Below are positions 18,042 through 25,816 of a DNA stretch of 25,816 nt, piece after piece; the first letter of the stretch is position 1; every line of letters starts with the position of its first letter. This stretch comes from Flavobacteriaceae bacterium (GTDB lineage Bacteria > Bacteroidota > Bacteroidia > Flavobacteriales > Weeksellaceae). The notes under the pieces are model-generated. The model was not told the origin of the DNA. It was given only the letters and a program-made list of their open reading frames with translations, and did no database searches. The position numbers were made by a program, and so were the translations under genes. The DNA is taken from positions 1 to 25,816 of the forward strand of contig JAITOO010000033.1 of NCBI GenBank assembly GCA_031289875.1, read 5' to 3'.

Positions 18042-20690
18042 ATGAAATTAAAACGCAATATTACATTAAAGTTATTAATTTTCGCTCAATTGTTCGCTAT
18101 TTTTTCTTGCCGAACGAATAAAGTGCCTGAAGGAGAGCATCTTTTCATCGCAAATAAATACAAATATTTGGACAATAAGAAAAAACCTTTTGCCGACGAA
18201 CTCCCCAATTATGTAAAACAGAAACCGAATCGAAATCTGGGCATGATTATTCCTTTTAATCTCTGGATTTACGACCTGTCCAATGTCAGGTTTGACAGCG
18301 TGTATCAGGAATATTACAATGCACCCGAATCAAAAAGAAACCAATATCTGCTTGATTCTCTTTACATTAAATATAATTTAGAGAAATCTGTCGGGCATGG
18401 ACACTGGTTTGGAAGATATTTTCATAACGCTTGGGGCGAGCCTCCCGTGTTGATGGACACGCTTCTTGCCGAAAAATCTGCAAAAAATTTACAGCAATAT
18501 TTTATCAATCGAGGATGGAGGAAAAATAGGGTAACCGACTCTCTTTTAATTAAAAGCAGGAAAAAAGCCTCTACTCAGTACAACCTCACACTGGGGCAGC
18601 CAACGATTATAGATTCAATATTTTACGATATTTCCGATCCTGACATTGCCCGAATTTATCAACGGGTTTCCAAGCATTCTTATGTAAAAAAAGGCGGTCG
18701 GCTGGACGCTTTCGTCATCGAAAAAGATATTTCCCGCATCGAAACAATAATGCAAAATCATGGATATTACGGTTTCAACGAATTGAAAGACGAGATGATT
18801 TACATTGTGGACACCGCCAATAGCATTTATCAAGTGCCTGTAACCGTATCTATTAGAAAAAGTCCGTACACGGGTTTTCCGCAAAAAAATCAAATATTTG
18901 CAGACGAAGATACCCTAAAAACGGATTCCATCAAAACTCCGCTCAAATTTAAAACGTTTACTTATGGCGAAATAAACATCACGCTGAACCGCAACAAAAG
19001 GCTCAACTCCGACCAGCCGGTAAATCTTCCGGACAAGCCCTCAGTAGAGGAAAACGGCTACGTCGTCATCAACAACAACCGACACTATAACAACCGCGTT
19101 TTGAGCGACATGATGGTCATCGAAAAAGGAAAAACTTACCGCCTGAACGACGAAGTCCAGACTCGGAAAAATATCTACAAACTCAACAACTTCAACATTG
19201 ATAATTTTGAGACCAAACTGCTGACAGATTCCACCGTACAGACTAATTTGATTTTAACTCCGATGGAAAAATATTCGTTTGAGCTTAGTTTTGAGGGATT
19301 TACTTCCAGAGTTGCGAGTTTCGGCGTAACGCCGAAACTCAGTTTCTTGGCAAAAAATCTTTTCGGAAATGCCGAAAATTTAGCTGTCAGCTTCAACCTA
19401 ACAGCGGGAAACATTGCCTCCAAACGCAACAACGACAAGTTGTTCAACGCTTCTGAATTTTCAGGACAGGCTACGCTGACTTTTCCGCGCTGGCTGCTCC
19501 CCTTCAATACGGAAAATATGATTCCCAAACGCTGGGGCGCATCTACCTCTATTTCTGCGGGATACAGCGCACAGTTCAATATCGGTCTCGACCGGCGGAA
19601 TTATTTAGCTTCGCTTTCCTATGACATCACTCCTACCCCAACCACAGTGCACAAGTTCATTCTTTGGAACTTGCAATACACTCAATTTCTGCACTCTGAA
19701 AATTATTTCCGCGTATATTCTCAGGACGGAAAGGTGAAAGACAGCATTTTTTCAGCCTATGTCAAAGAATATCCGAGCGTGGACTTACAAGCCATGAACT
19801 ACAACGAGGCGGCTTCTTTGATTTTGAATAACGCTGATTTTAAAAATATTCTGTTGAACAGCTCTGACAAAGCAGGACGAGCCTTGTGGGACAGTTACAA
19901 CCTCGTGGAAACACGAAGATACATCTTTACGCAGAATGTTTTGATTTCTTCCTTTGGATACAATTTCACCTACGACCAGCGCCTTAACAAATCAAAAATT
20001 AACCCGTTCTATTTGCACGCAGGCGTGGAATTGGCAGGAAATATTTTGTCGATTTTCAACAAATCTTACGACAAGATGACGACTTCCGGCAATCAAGAAG
20101 TGCGGCAGATATTCGACGTGCCATATTCTCAGTTTGCCAAATTCGATTTAGATTTGAGGAAATATTGGAATTTTACGACACGGAAAACGCTTGCCGCCCG
20201 ATTTTTAATGGGCTTGGGACATCCTTACGGCAACTCTTTTGCCATGCCGTTTGACCGAAACTATTCCGTTGGCGGACCCAACGACATCAGAGCTTGGAAG
20301 GCTTTCGGATTGGGACCCGGTTCTTCCAATGCAGGCAGCAAAGATGGATTTGAATTGATTGCCTTGCAAAATTTTAAGCTGCTTTCTTCCGTTGAATACC
20401 GCTTCCCGATTACTGAAAAATCGTGGGAAGGCGGACTTTTCATTGATGCGGGAAATATTTGGGCGACGGATAATAGCCATCCTAACGTTTTCAAAATAAA
20501 TACTTTCTACAAAGAATTAGGAATTGGAAGCGGCTGGGGAATCCGTTGGAACATGAATTATTTTATTCTCAGGCTGGATTTTGCGTACAAAATCCATGAC
20601 CCTTCGCGAGAAGAAGGCGACCGCTGGACATTCAAGTACATAAATCCTTTGAAATTCAGGATTAATTTCGGCATTGGATATCCGTTTTAG
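18042..20690 (+). CDS. tamL: Omp85-superfamily outer-membrane lipoprotein, TamL-like
   Basis: Outer-membrane beta-barrel of the BamA/TamA superfamily, 882 aa. The N-terminus is a lipoprotein signal: basic residues, a hydrophobic stretch, then IFSC with lipidated Cys23, followed by RTNKVPEGEHLF, the usual start of Bacteroidota TamL. POTRA-like regions span about 25-400. The C-terminal half is a 16-strand-type barrel rich in alternating aromatic strands, with the superfamily-type segment GGPNDIRAWKAFGLGPGS (about 746-763) and a terminal aromatic beta-signal, FGIGYPF. TamL replaces TamA in this phylum and is thought to work with TamB in envelope assembly. TamB is often encoded next to it, but here the next gene is a tRNA. 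A BamA paralogue is the alternative, although the lipobox argues for TamL. Confidence 0.85.
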   Translation: MKLKRNITLKLLIFAQLFAIFSCRTNKVPEGEHLFIANKYKYLDNKKKPFADELPNYVKQKPNRNLGMIIPFNLWIYDLSNVRFDSVYQEYYNAPESKRNQYLLDSLYIKYNLEKSVGHGHWFGRYFHNAWGEPPVLMDTLLAEKSAKNLQQYFINRGWRKNRVTDSLLIKSRKKASTQYNLTLGQPTIIDSIFYDISDPDIARIYQRVSKHSYVKKGGRLDAFVIEKDISRIETIMQNHGYYGFNELKDEMIYIVDTANSIYQVPVTVSIRKSPYTGFPQKNQIFADEDTLKTDSIKTPLKFKTFTYGEINITLNRNKRLNSDQPVNLPDKPSVEENGYVVINNNRHYNNRVLSDMMVIEKGKTYRLNDEVQTRKNIYKLNNFNIDNFETKLLTDSTVQTNLILTPMEKYSFELSFEGFTSRVASFGVTPKLSFLAKNLFGNAENLAVSFNLTAGNIASKRNNDKLFNASEFSGQATLTFPRWLLPFNTENMIPKRWGASTSISAGYSAQFNIGLDRRNYLASLSYDITPTPTTVHKFILWNLQYTQFLHSENYFRVYSQDGKVKDSIFSAYVKEYPSVDLQAMNYNEAASLILNNADFKNILLNSSDKAGRALWDSYNLVETRRYIFTQNVLISSFGYNFTYDQRLNKSKINPFYLHAGVELAGNILSIFNKSYDKMTTSGNQEVRQIFDVPYSQFAKFDLDLRKYWNFTTRKTLAARFLMGLGHPYGNSFAMPFDRNYSVGGPNDIRAWKAFGLGPGSSNAGSKDGFELIALQNFKLLSSVEYRFPITEKSWEGGLFIDAGNIWATDNSHPNVFKINTFYKELGIGSGWGIRWNMNYFILRLDFAYKIHDPSREEGDRWTFKYINPLKFRINFGIGYPF

Positions 20691-20749
20691 AATTTCACAA
20701 CGCAGCTAAAATATCCCGCAATTTTCAAGAAAAATTTATAATTTTTCTC

Positions 20750-20757
20750 TATCTTTG
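20750..20757 (+). promoter_or_regulatory. Candidate -7 element of the tRNA-Ser gene
   Basis: TATCTTTG matches TAnnTTTG and lies 33 bp before the tRNA, predicting a 5' leader of about 27 nt. No TTG lies 17-23 nt upstream; TTC is at 23 nt. Confidence 0.45.
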
Positions 20758-20790
20758 TCGAGCATTTTTTTTGAAGCAATCATTGTTTTT

Positions 20791-20875
20791 GGTGAGGTCG
20801 CATAGTGGTCGAGTGCACCCGTCTCGAAAGCGGGAGAGTGTAACAGCTTCGTGGGTTCGAATCCCACCCTCACCG
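20791..20875 (+). tRNA. tRNA-Ser (anticodon CGA)
   Basis: A complete class II cloverleaf of 85 nt. Acceptor arms GGTGAGG and CCTCACC pair perfectly. The anticodon stem is CCCGT/GCGGG around the loop CTCGAAA, so the anticodon is CGA (reads UCG). A long variable arm (AGAGTGTAACAGCTTC) follows, then the T arm GTGGG-TTCGAAT-CCCAC. The discriminator is G. CCA is not encoded, since the sequence continues CAAAA. The long variable arm and the anticodon agree on serine. Confidence 0.95.
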
Positions 20876-20880
20876 CAAAA

Positions 20881-20895
20881 TATTGATAATCAATA
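20881..20895. terminator. Short palindrome between tRNA-Ser and mpl
   Basis: TATTGAT-A-ATCAATA has perfect 7-bp arms in the 21-bp gap between the tRNA 3' end and the mpl stop. It could help end both convergent transcripts, but it is AT-only and lacks a U-tract. Confidence 0.3.
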
Positions 20896-20896
20896 C

Positions 20897-22246
20897 TCAA
20901 TTACTGAAAGTCTTTTCCAAACTCAGACCTCCATAATTTCCGGAACTCATCATCAAAAATACGGAATCGACTTTATTTAAGTTGATTAGATATTTTTCCA
21001 ACGCTCCCGAATCGATGAAAACTTTCAAATCTTCTCTGCCGAAAGCCTGTTTAATAAATTCTTCCGAAATTGGCTGCATTTGCTTGATTTCCAATGCCTC
21101 ACGACTGTAAAAAACAAGAGCTTCGTCTGCCGGTTCCAAAGAATTTTTGTATTGCTGTAAAAAATCGGGATTCAAAGAACTGTATGTATGAAGTTCCAAA
21201 CAGGCAATCAAATTTTTGTTTGGATAATTTTCCTTTACAGCCCCAACCGTCGCTGCAACTTTCGATGGCGCATGTGCAAAGTCTTTATACACAATGTATT
21301 CCGTATTTTCATAGATTTTTTCCAACCTTCGGGAAGCTCCTTTGAAAGAAATTATTGCTTCATAAAAAGCCTCGTCTTGAACGCCTAACTGATTGCATAT
21401 CAGCCGTGCGCCTTCCAAATTCAACAAATTATGCCTGCCGAAAACCGAAAGTTCGATTTCTCCTTCTTCTGTTTGCAAAAAGGATTTTCCATTCTTAATT
21501 GAAAAATTAGGCGTATGGTAAGGAAATTTTTTTAAATAATTTTCCGATTTCTCAGCTATTTCCGTAACTTCTTTATCTTCTGAATTATACACCAACGCCC
21601 CGCCATGACTGATGCTATTAACGAAATCAGTAAACGGCTGTTTGTACGCTTCAAAAGTTGGGAAAACGTTGATGTGATCCCAAGCTATCCCACTGATTAA
21701 CGCAATATTAGGACGGTACAGCAGAAATTTCGACCTGCGGTCAATTGGGGAAGATAAATATTCGTCTCCTTCCAAAATCATAAACTCGTTAGTATCCGTC
21801 AGTTTGACCATTGTGTCAAAGCCTTCCAACTGTGCGCCGACCATATAATCCATATTGATGTGATGATAGCTCATTACATGCAAAATCATGGAAGTAATCG
21901 TGGTTTTGCCGTGCGAGCCTGCAATCACCACGCGGGTTTTGTTTTTGGACTGCTCATATAAAAATTCGGGATAGGAATAAATTTCCAGTCCTAATTCTTT
22001 GGCTTTCAACAGTTCCGGATTGTCCTCGCGGGCGTGCATTCCGAGAATGACGGCATCTAAATTGGACATGATTTTTTCGGGAAACCACCCCATCTCTTGG
22101 GGCAAAATTCCATGTTTTGCCAACCGCGAGCGCGAAGGCTCAAAAACAGCATCGTCTGAGCCTGTTACCTTAATTCCTTTCTGACAAAGGGCTAACGCTA
22201 AATTATGCATGGCGCTTCCGCCGATAGCTATAAAATGTACATTCAT
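20897..22246 (-). CDS. mpl: UDP-N-acetylmuramate--tripeptide ligase (murein peptide recycling)
   Basis: Joins recycled L-Ala-gamma-D-Glu-meso-DAP tripeptide to UDP-MurNAc in the cytoplasm, using ATP. The 449-aa Mur ligase has an N-terminal Rossmann region (HFIAIGGSAMHNLAL), the P-loop GSHGKTT (110-116), EGDEYLSS and a C-terminal domain beginning near GASRRLEKIYEN. The AMHNLA sequence and the HAREDNPEL segment are typical of Mpl rather than MurC. It begins at ATG 22246, 86 bp after the plsC-like stop on the same strand. It implies meso-DAP peptidoglycan with recycling. Mixed annotation as MurC-like is possible, but length and motifs favour Mpl. Confidence 0.9.
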   Translation of the reverse strand: MNVHFIAIGGSAMHNLALALCQKGIKVTGSDDAVFEPSRSRLAKHGILPQEMGWFPEKIMSNLDAVILGMHAREDNPELLKAKELGLEIYSYPEFLYEQSKNKTRVVIAGSHGKTTITSMILHVMSYHHINMDYMVGAQLEGFDTMVKLTDTNEFMILEGDEYLSSPIDRRSKFLLYRPNIALISGIAWDHINVFPTFEAYKQPFTDFVNSISHGGALVYNSEDKEVTEIAEKSENYLKKFPYHTPNFSIKNGKSFLQTEEGEIELSVFGRHNLLNLEGARLICNQLGVQDEAFYEAIISFKGASRRLEKIYENTEYIVYKDFAHAPSKVAATVGAVKENYPNKNLIACLELHTYSSLNPDFLQQYKNSLEPADEALVFYSREALEIKQMQPISEEFIKQAFGREDLKVFIDSGALEKYLINLNKVDSVFLMMSSGNYGGLSLEKTFSN

Positions 22247-22275
22247 TGTTCCTAATGTGCTGATTTATTTAATAT

Positions 22276-22310
22276 GCTGACACGATGATAGTTGAATGGA
22301 AATTGTCAGC
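22276..22310 (-). promoter_or_regulatory. Stem-loop in the plsC-mpl spacer
   Basis: GCTGACA (22276-22282) and TGTCAGC (22304-22310) form a perfect 7-bp stem with a 21-nt loop. TGCCGGCA, an 8-bp palindrome, lies at 22312-22319. Both fall between the acyltransferase stop and the mpl start. The sequence after the stem is AT-rich without a U-run, so this could be a weak terminator or a leader structure. Confidence 0.35.
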
Positions 22311-22332
22311 CTGCCGGCATTACTCTGAAAAT

Positions 22333-23157
22333 TTATTCAAAGAATAATTTGTTTTTTTCTTCTTCTCGTTGTGCTTCCAGCTCTTCTACTGTTTTCACTT
22401 TCAAGAATTTAGGCAACTGTTCAATAGCTTCCATTACTTTTTCCAAAATTTCTGCCGTGTTTTCGTTATCGTAGTCAATCTTCAAAGGCTCTTTGAAAAT
22501 TATCGTCGGCTCAATGCCTCTCTTCTTAATAATCAACCCTTTCTTGTCAAACGCCCTCCGAAAACCGTTAATCACTACAGGAATTACCACCGGTTTGCGC
22601 GTCTTGATGAGTTTTGCCGTGCCTTTTCGTCCGGGCGACCAAGGTTTGGTTGTTCCCTGCGGAAAAGTAATCACCCAGCCGTTGTTCATGGCTTTAACAA
22701 TGTTATCCACATCCGTCAAGTCCACCATTCTGTTGACTTCTTTTCCTGCTTCGCGCCAAGTGCGTTTCACGGTGATTGCTCCTGCGAGCGCAAACAGTTT
22801 TGCTAAAATTCCTTTATTCATCGTCTCTTTCGCCGCCACGTAGTACAAATCTACTTTTGGGTCAAGCAGATAGATAGGGTTTTTGATAGTGTTGATGTAT
22901 CCGTGCCGCGCCGAGCAGATGGCGTGAAACATGGCGAAAACGTCCGCAAAGTAAGTCTGATGGTTGGACACGAACAAAACATTGGAATCGGGGAGATTTT
23001 CTAACTGCTCTGCTCCGCTGATTTTCAGCCTGTTAAATCCGTTGAAACGCTTATAGGAAATTGTCCCGAAAACAAATATCAGTATCCTTTTGAGAATAAA
23101 CCAGTTGCCGAAAGCATCTCGGAAAATTCTCCTTTTCTTTTTCTCACTGCCGTCCAT
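22333..23157 (-). CDS. PlsC-like 1-acylglycerol-3-phosphate acyltransferase family protein
   Basis: Membrane-associated acyltransferase of glycerophospholipid or related lipid synthesis, 274 aa from ATG 23157. One hydrophobic helix lies at about 20-34. The catalytic block reads NHQTYFAD (His66, Asp72), giving H-x5-D where PlsC normally has H-x4-D. The third block is FPQGTT (165-170) where FPEGTR is usual. GAITVKRTWREAG (125-138) and PVVIPVVINGFRRAF complete the fold. An in-frame start at 23232 would overlap the Nudix gene by 29 bp and add 25 residues of poor conservation, so the later ATG is chosen. The substrate may differ from ordinary lysophosphatidate because two signature motifs deviate. 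It lies in a minus-strand run with the Nudix gene upstream and mpl downstream. Confidence 0.82.
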   Translation of the reverse strand: MDGSEKKKRRIFRDAFGNWFILKRILIFVFGTISYKRFNGFNRLKISGAEQLENLPDSNVLFVSNHQTYFADVFAMFHAICSARHGYINTIKNPIYLLDPKVDLYYVAAKETMNKGILAKLFALAGAITVKRTWREAGKEVNRMVDLTDVDNIVKAMNNGWVITFPQGTTKPWSPGRKGTAKLIKTRKPVVIPVVINGFRRAFDKKGLIIKKRGIEPTIIFKEPLKIDYDNENTAEILEKVMEAIEQLPKFLKVKTVEELEAQREEEKNKLFFE

Positions 23158-23194
23158 TTGTATTTTATTGTATTTTGTTGTTTGATACAAGTTG

Positions 23195-23202
23195 CAAAAG
23201 TA
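23195..23202 (-). promoter_or_regulatory. Candidate -7 element of the plsC-like gene
   Basis: On the minus strand TACTTTTG matches TAnnTTTG and lies just past the Nudix stop codon, predicting a leader of about 31 nt. No TTG partner is at the right distance. Confidence 0.35.
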
Positions 23203-23203
23203 C

Positions 23204-23821
23204 TTATTTTTTAAATAATAATCTAAATTCATTTAAAATCATCGCCGTTGCTCCCCAGATGAGCAGCCCGCCACAGACGAAACACGGAACTGCTGTTTTG
23301 CGGGTCGGGGCAGAACTCCACACAATCGGTGTTTGGGTCAAAAAATTTTCCAAATCCACATCAACCACTCGGCTGACTTCTTTTTCGTCAGGAGAGAAAA
23401 TAATTTCATCTGATTGATACACAGAAATATACGGATATACTTGAAAATTGCTCGGCGGAATATAAATAGGCGTCAAGTCTCTGATAATCTTTAAGTTTTC
23501 CGTTTTTAAGCCCAATTCTTCCTGAGTTTCTCTTCTGGCGGTTTCCTCAAACGAGGCATCGATTTTTTCCCGTTTCCCTCCGGGAAGGCTGACCTGCCCC
23601 GAATGAACACCGTGATAAACATTTCGTACAATCACAGGAAAATAAAAACGGTTTTCTCTGATATACAACACAATAGATACTGCTGATTGTTTTGGATTTT
23701 TCGCTTCAATTTCTTCGGGAGTGAGCAAGGCGCGATAGGGCGGAGACATCTGTTTCTGCCCTTCCCATCCTGAAAGAGAGGCAGTTATCAACTGTTTTTC
23801 CAAGTCAGAAAAATTTATCAT
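23204..23821 (-). CDS. Nudix hydrolase, CoA pyrophosphatase type
   Basis: Cleaves CoA or acyl-CoA to phosphopantetheine and 3',5'-ADP, a housekeeping function. The 205-aa product carries the Nudix box GGKREKIDASFEETARRETQEELGL, with the REtqEElG metal-binding core. It is preceded by the UPF0035-type segment VRNVYHGVHSGQVSLPGG, which marks CoA pyrophosphatases (NudL-like). ATG 23821 gives an ATGA overlap with the peptidase stop, so translation is coupled. An upstream in-frame start at 23857 would lie deeper inside the peptidase gene and is not preferred. Substrate is assigned from the motif and not from context. Confidence 0.88.
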   Translation of the reverse strand: MINFSDLEKQLITASLSGWEGQKQMSPPYRALLTPEEIEAKNPKQSAVSIVLYIRENRFYFPVIVRNVYHGVHSGQVSLPGGKREKIDASFEETARRETQEELGLKTENLKIIRDLTPIYIPPSNFQVYPYISVYQSDEIIFSPDEKEVSRVVDVDLENFLTQTPIVWSSAPTRKTAVPCFVCGGLLIWGATAMILNEFRLLFKK

Positions 23822-25131
23822 TTCAGTAAAGAATAATCCGGACGGAGATGAATCCAATCGTAAAGTACGTTACTCAGTTGATTTTTAAGCGTTTCGTTCA
23901 TATTTTCAATCCTCGCCGAAGCGTGATTTGCGCCCGGCAGTTCCAAAATCACAGAATTGGTTTGCGGAGACGGCACAACTTTAGTTGCGCTCCATGTATC
24001 GTTTCCACCATAGATGTAAATTATGTTATTTGCCTGAGTCTCAAGCCAAATTTTCAATTTATTGTTGAGTTCTTCATTGTACTGCACTACGCCTGCTTCT
24101 TTCGGAGCAAAAGTTGCCAACGGATTGGCATCGCCGTTTAAATGATGTAAATATTTCTTAAAAGGTTGAATATCATAACCATAATAACCCATTTCCGTCG
24201 CCGCTTGATAATAATGTGAGGCGTAATTGTTGATTTCTTGGTCGCTGAAAAAATCTACGCCGCTATTAAGCATCAAATAATCAACAGCATGTGAAACATC
24301 TTCACTCTGAGGAATTTGGTTACAAGAATAACCCCATTGCCAAAAAGAAAATGAATATTCGAAAACGGAGTATTCAAAAGATTTTCCGATAGAGCCTAAA
24401 TAATTAAAAGTCAGACCTTTCGTCTCTGCGTAAGATTGAACGTATTTCAGAGCTTCGTCTTCATTTTTCAGCATAAATATCTGAAAATCCTTGATTTTCT
24501 GACGGCATTCAAGGGTTCCGACATTTTCCAAAAAATTATAAATCCGTTTATCCTCCAACGTGTAATTAATCGGAGTAACATAAGGGATGGAAACGTTCAC
24601 GTCATCAGGAAAAAAATAACGGTAGTAAATGGTCGTCTGACCGCCTTTGCTGATTCCTGTGCTAATCCAGTCTTTCTTGTATATTTTTCTGAAAATCCGG
24701 TTGATATGGTGCAAATCGTGAGCAACATTGTACAAATTCAAATATTTCCAGTCTATAGAATCGGGCTTGGACTCGCCGAAATAGCGATGTTCCACATTTA
24801 AGTCATTGGAATTGAGTATCTGCTGCAATTCGTTTTTATGGTCATATATTTGGTAGCCTTGCGTTTCTATGAGGGTCGGGCGGTCAAAACCTACGTGCGT
24901 AAGTATCACGCGCTGAAAGAAATACCCCTCTTTCGGATTTTTCCAATCCACAGGCTGCTTTACCCGCAGTTCGTAACGCAACGGCTCGCCGTCGGATGTT
25001 GGAAGCTGATTATATATCAAATCGTCTTGAGTGGACAAAAATTTTTCTAACTCTTTAACCTCTTGATTTTGTGCAACTATCCATGAAAAAATAAACAGAA
25101 ATAAAGCTGTCAAAAATTGTTTTTCTTTCAT
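23818..25131 (-). CDS. Secreted serine peptidase, S37 (PS-10) type
   Basis: Exported alpha/beta-hydrolase-fold peptidase, 437 aa. A signal peptide (residues 1-20: basic start, hydrophobic core, cleavage near IVA-QNQ) precedes the mature part. The nucleophile elbow is GISKGG with Ser161. Downstream, Asp378 in YGGNDTWSA and His403 in PGANHASAR complete the likely triad. The segment VEHRYFGESKPDSIDWKYLN is typical of the S37/S28-related tripeptidyl aminopeptidases. It probably releases short peptides in the periplasm or outside. The start is ATG 25131, 16 bp after a predicted transcript start. The 3' end overlaps the Nudix gene by 4 bp. S28 is the alternative label; the GxSKGG elbow favours S37. 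Confidence 0.85.
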   Translation of the reverse strand: MKEKQFLTALFLFIFSWIVAQNQEVKELEKFLSTQDDLIYNQLPTSDGEPLRYELRVKQPVDWKNPKEGYFFQRVILTHVGFDRPTLIETQGYQIYDHKNELQQILNSNDLNVEHRYFGESKPDSIDWKYLNLYNVAHDLHHINRIFRKIYKKDWISTGISKGGQTTIYYRYFFPDDVNVSIPYVTPINYTLEDKRIYNFLENVGTLECRQKIKDFQIFMLKNEDEALKYVQSYAETKGLTFNYLGSIGKSFEYSVFEYSFSFWQWGYSCNQIPQSEDVSHAVDYLMLNSGVDFFSDQEINNYASHYYQAATEMGYYGYDIQPFKKYLHHLNGDANPLATFAPKEAGVVQYNEELNNKLKIWLETQANNIIYIYGGNDTWSATKVVPSPQTNSVILELPGANHASARIENMNETLKNQLSNVLYDWIHLRPDYSLLK

Positions 25132-25153
25132 CTAAATTTTGATTTGTGGAGAA

Positions 25154-25161
25154 CAAAGATA
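25154..25161 (-). promoter_or_regulatory. Candidate -7 element of the peptidase gene
   Basis: On the minus strand TATCTTTG matches TAnnTTTG, 22 bp before the peptidase ATG. There is no TTG at 17-23 nt. It would also serve the overlapping Nudix gene. Confidence 0.4.
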
Positions 25162-25247
25162 CCGATTTTTTATTTACGACTGAAAAATTTCTTTCATTCC
25201 TTTTTCCCAATTCGACTATTTAAAAATCAAATAACAAGGCATGATTT

Positions 25248-25273
25248 TTGTCATTAAATTTTTATTACATTTG
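25248..25273 (+). promoter_or_regulatory. Candidate promoter of the superoxide dismutase gene
   Basis: TACATTTG (25266-25273) is an exact -7 match, and TTG at 25248-25250 precedes it by 15 nt, slightly shorter than the usual 17-23. The expected transcript start is near 25280, giving a leader of about 27 nt that is A-rich. Confidence 0.45.
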
Positions 25274-25306
25274 TTCAATGAATATTAATCAAAAAAACTT
25301 AAAAAT

Positions 25307-25816
25307 ATGGCATTTGGATTACCGAAATTGGCGTACGCATACGACGCATTAGAACCTTACATTGACGCAAAAACAATGGAAATACACCATACCAAGCATC
25401 ATGCTACTTATATAACGAACCTCAACAACGCCATTGCAGGCACGGAACTTGAAAACCTGCCTATCGAAGAGCTTTTGGTAAAAGGCTTTGACAAAACACC
25501 GATTCGCAACAACAGCGGGGGATTTTTTAACCACAGCTTGTTTTGGCAGTGGCTGACTCCGAACGCCGGAGAAAAACCCAATGGAGAACTGGCTTCGGCT
25601 ATTGACACAGCTTTCGGCTCATTTGATGCTTTCAAGGACGAATTTTCCAAAGCAGCGACAGGGCGGTTTGGTTCAGGCTGGGCGTGGCTCGTGGTAAAAA
25701 ACGGAAAACTTGCCATCGGAAGCACTGCAAATCAAGACAATCCATTGATGCCGAATGTCGGAATTTCAGGTTACCCTATTTTAGGATTAGACGTTTGGGA
25801 ACATGCTTATTACCTT
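25307..25816 (+). CDS. sodA: Superoxide dismutase, Mn/Fe family (3' end outside window)
   Basis: Cytoplasmic enzyme that dismutates superoxide. 170 codons are present from ATG 25307; the family is about 200 aa, so roughly 30 residues are cut off. Metal ligands are His27 (EIHHTKHH), His76 (FFNHSLFW), Asp162 and His166 (LDVWEHAYY). Gly71-Gly72 and Gln143 in ANQDNPLM resemble the manganese or cambialistic type rather than FeSOD, where an Ala-rich segment replaces the Gln. Metal use cannot be settled from sequence, so sodA is provisional. It is divergent from the peptidase gene by 175 bp that hold candidate promoters for both. No signal peptide is present. Confidence 0.93.
   Translation, partial: MAFGLPKLAYAYDALEPYIDAKTMEIHHTKHHATYITNLNNAIAGTELENLPIEELLVKGFDKTPIRNNSGGFFNHSLFWQWLTPNAGEKPNGELASAIDTAFGSFDAFKDEFSKAATGRFGSGWAWLVVKNGKLAIGSTANQDNPLMPNVGISGYPILGLDVWEHAYYL

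Noticed and set aside
23158..23232. N-terminal extension of the acyltransferase overlapping the Nudix gene
   Set aside because: Residues are not family-like, and a candidate -7 element lies within this segment.

Overview
The window comes from a member of the Bacteroidota, most likely a flavobacterium-like organism. Supporting evidence is a low to moderate G+C content, several exact matches to the Bacteroidota promoter (TTG, 17-23 nt, TAnnTTTG), mostly weak Shine-Dalgarno sites, a TamL-type lipoprotein Omp85, a six-repeat S1 protein, Mpl, and a GldA-like ATPase. I cannot assign a genus. Coding density is high. There is one tRNA, no rRNA, no CRISPR array, no transposase and no phage gene.

Layout. 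1-4461 (minus): clpC (3' end outside the window) and rpsA, separated by a clear intrinsic terminator. 4462-6494 (plus): a noncoding region with a textbook promoter and a spaced 12-bp direct repeat, then a two-gene operon for a NorC-like cytochrome c and a NorB-like haem-copper subunit. 6512-12870 (all minus): an MFS sugar transporter with an operator-like palindrome in its promoter, then an operon-like run read as ABC ATPase, GlgX-type debranching enzyme and hybrid histidine kinase. 12930-15336 (plus): pheA, cvpA, prfA. 15337-15869: an AT-rich island with one small membrane-protein ORF, bracketed by imperfect inverted repeats that may mark a decayed mobile element. 15870-18038 (minus): thiolase and a SpoU-family RNA methyltransferase. 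18042-20690 (plus): a TamL-like Omp85 lipoprotein whose start codon lies 3 bp from the divergent methyltransferase start. 20791-20875: tRNA-Ser(CGA). 20897-25131 (minus): mpl, a PlsC-like acyltransferase, a Nudix CoA pyrophosphatase and a secreted S37-type serine peptidase. 25307 to the end (plus): a Mn/Fe superoxide dismutase, truncated by the window edge.

How the genes fit together. Most are housekeeping: translation (rpsA, prfA, tRNA-Ser), proteostasis (clpC), envelope building (tamL, mpl, plsC) and phenylalanine synthesis (pheA). Two accessory themes stand out. The first is the NorC/NorB-like pair. NorB-like residues align with the cNOR haem b3 and two FeB histidines, but the third FeB histidine is Asn, the FeB glutamate is Val and one haem b histidine is Met. 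Its chemistry cannot be assumed to be ordinary NO reduction, and it is the best candidate here for something unusual. The second is a possible alpha-glucan uptake and debranching neighbourhood (MFS transporter, GlgX, hybrid kinase).
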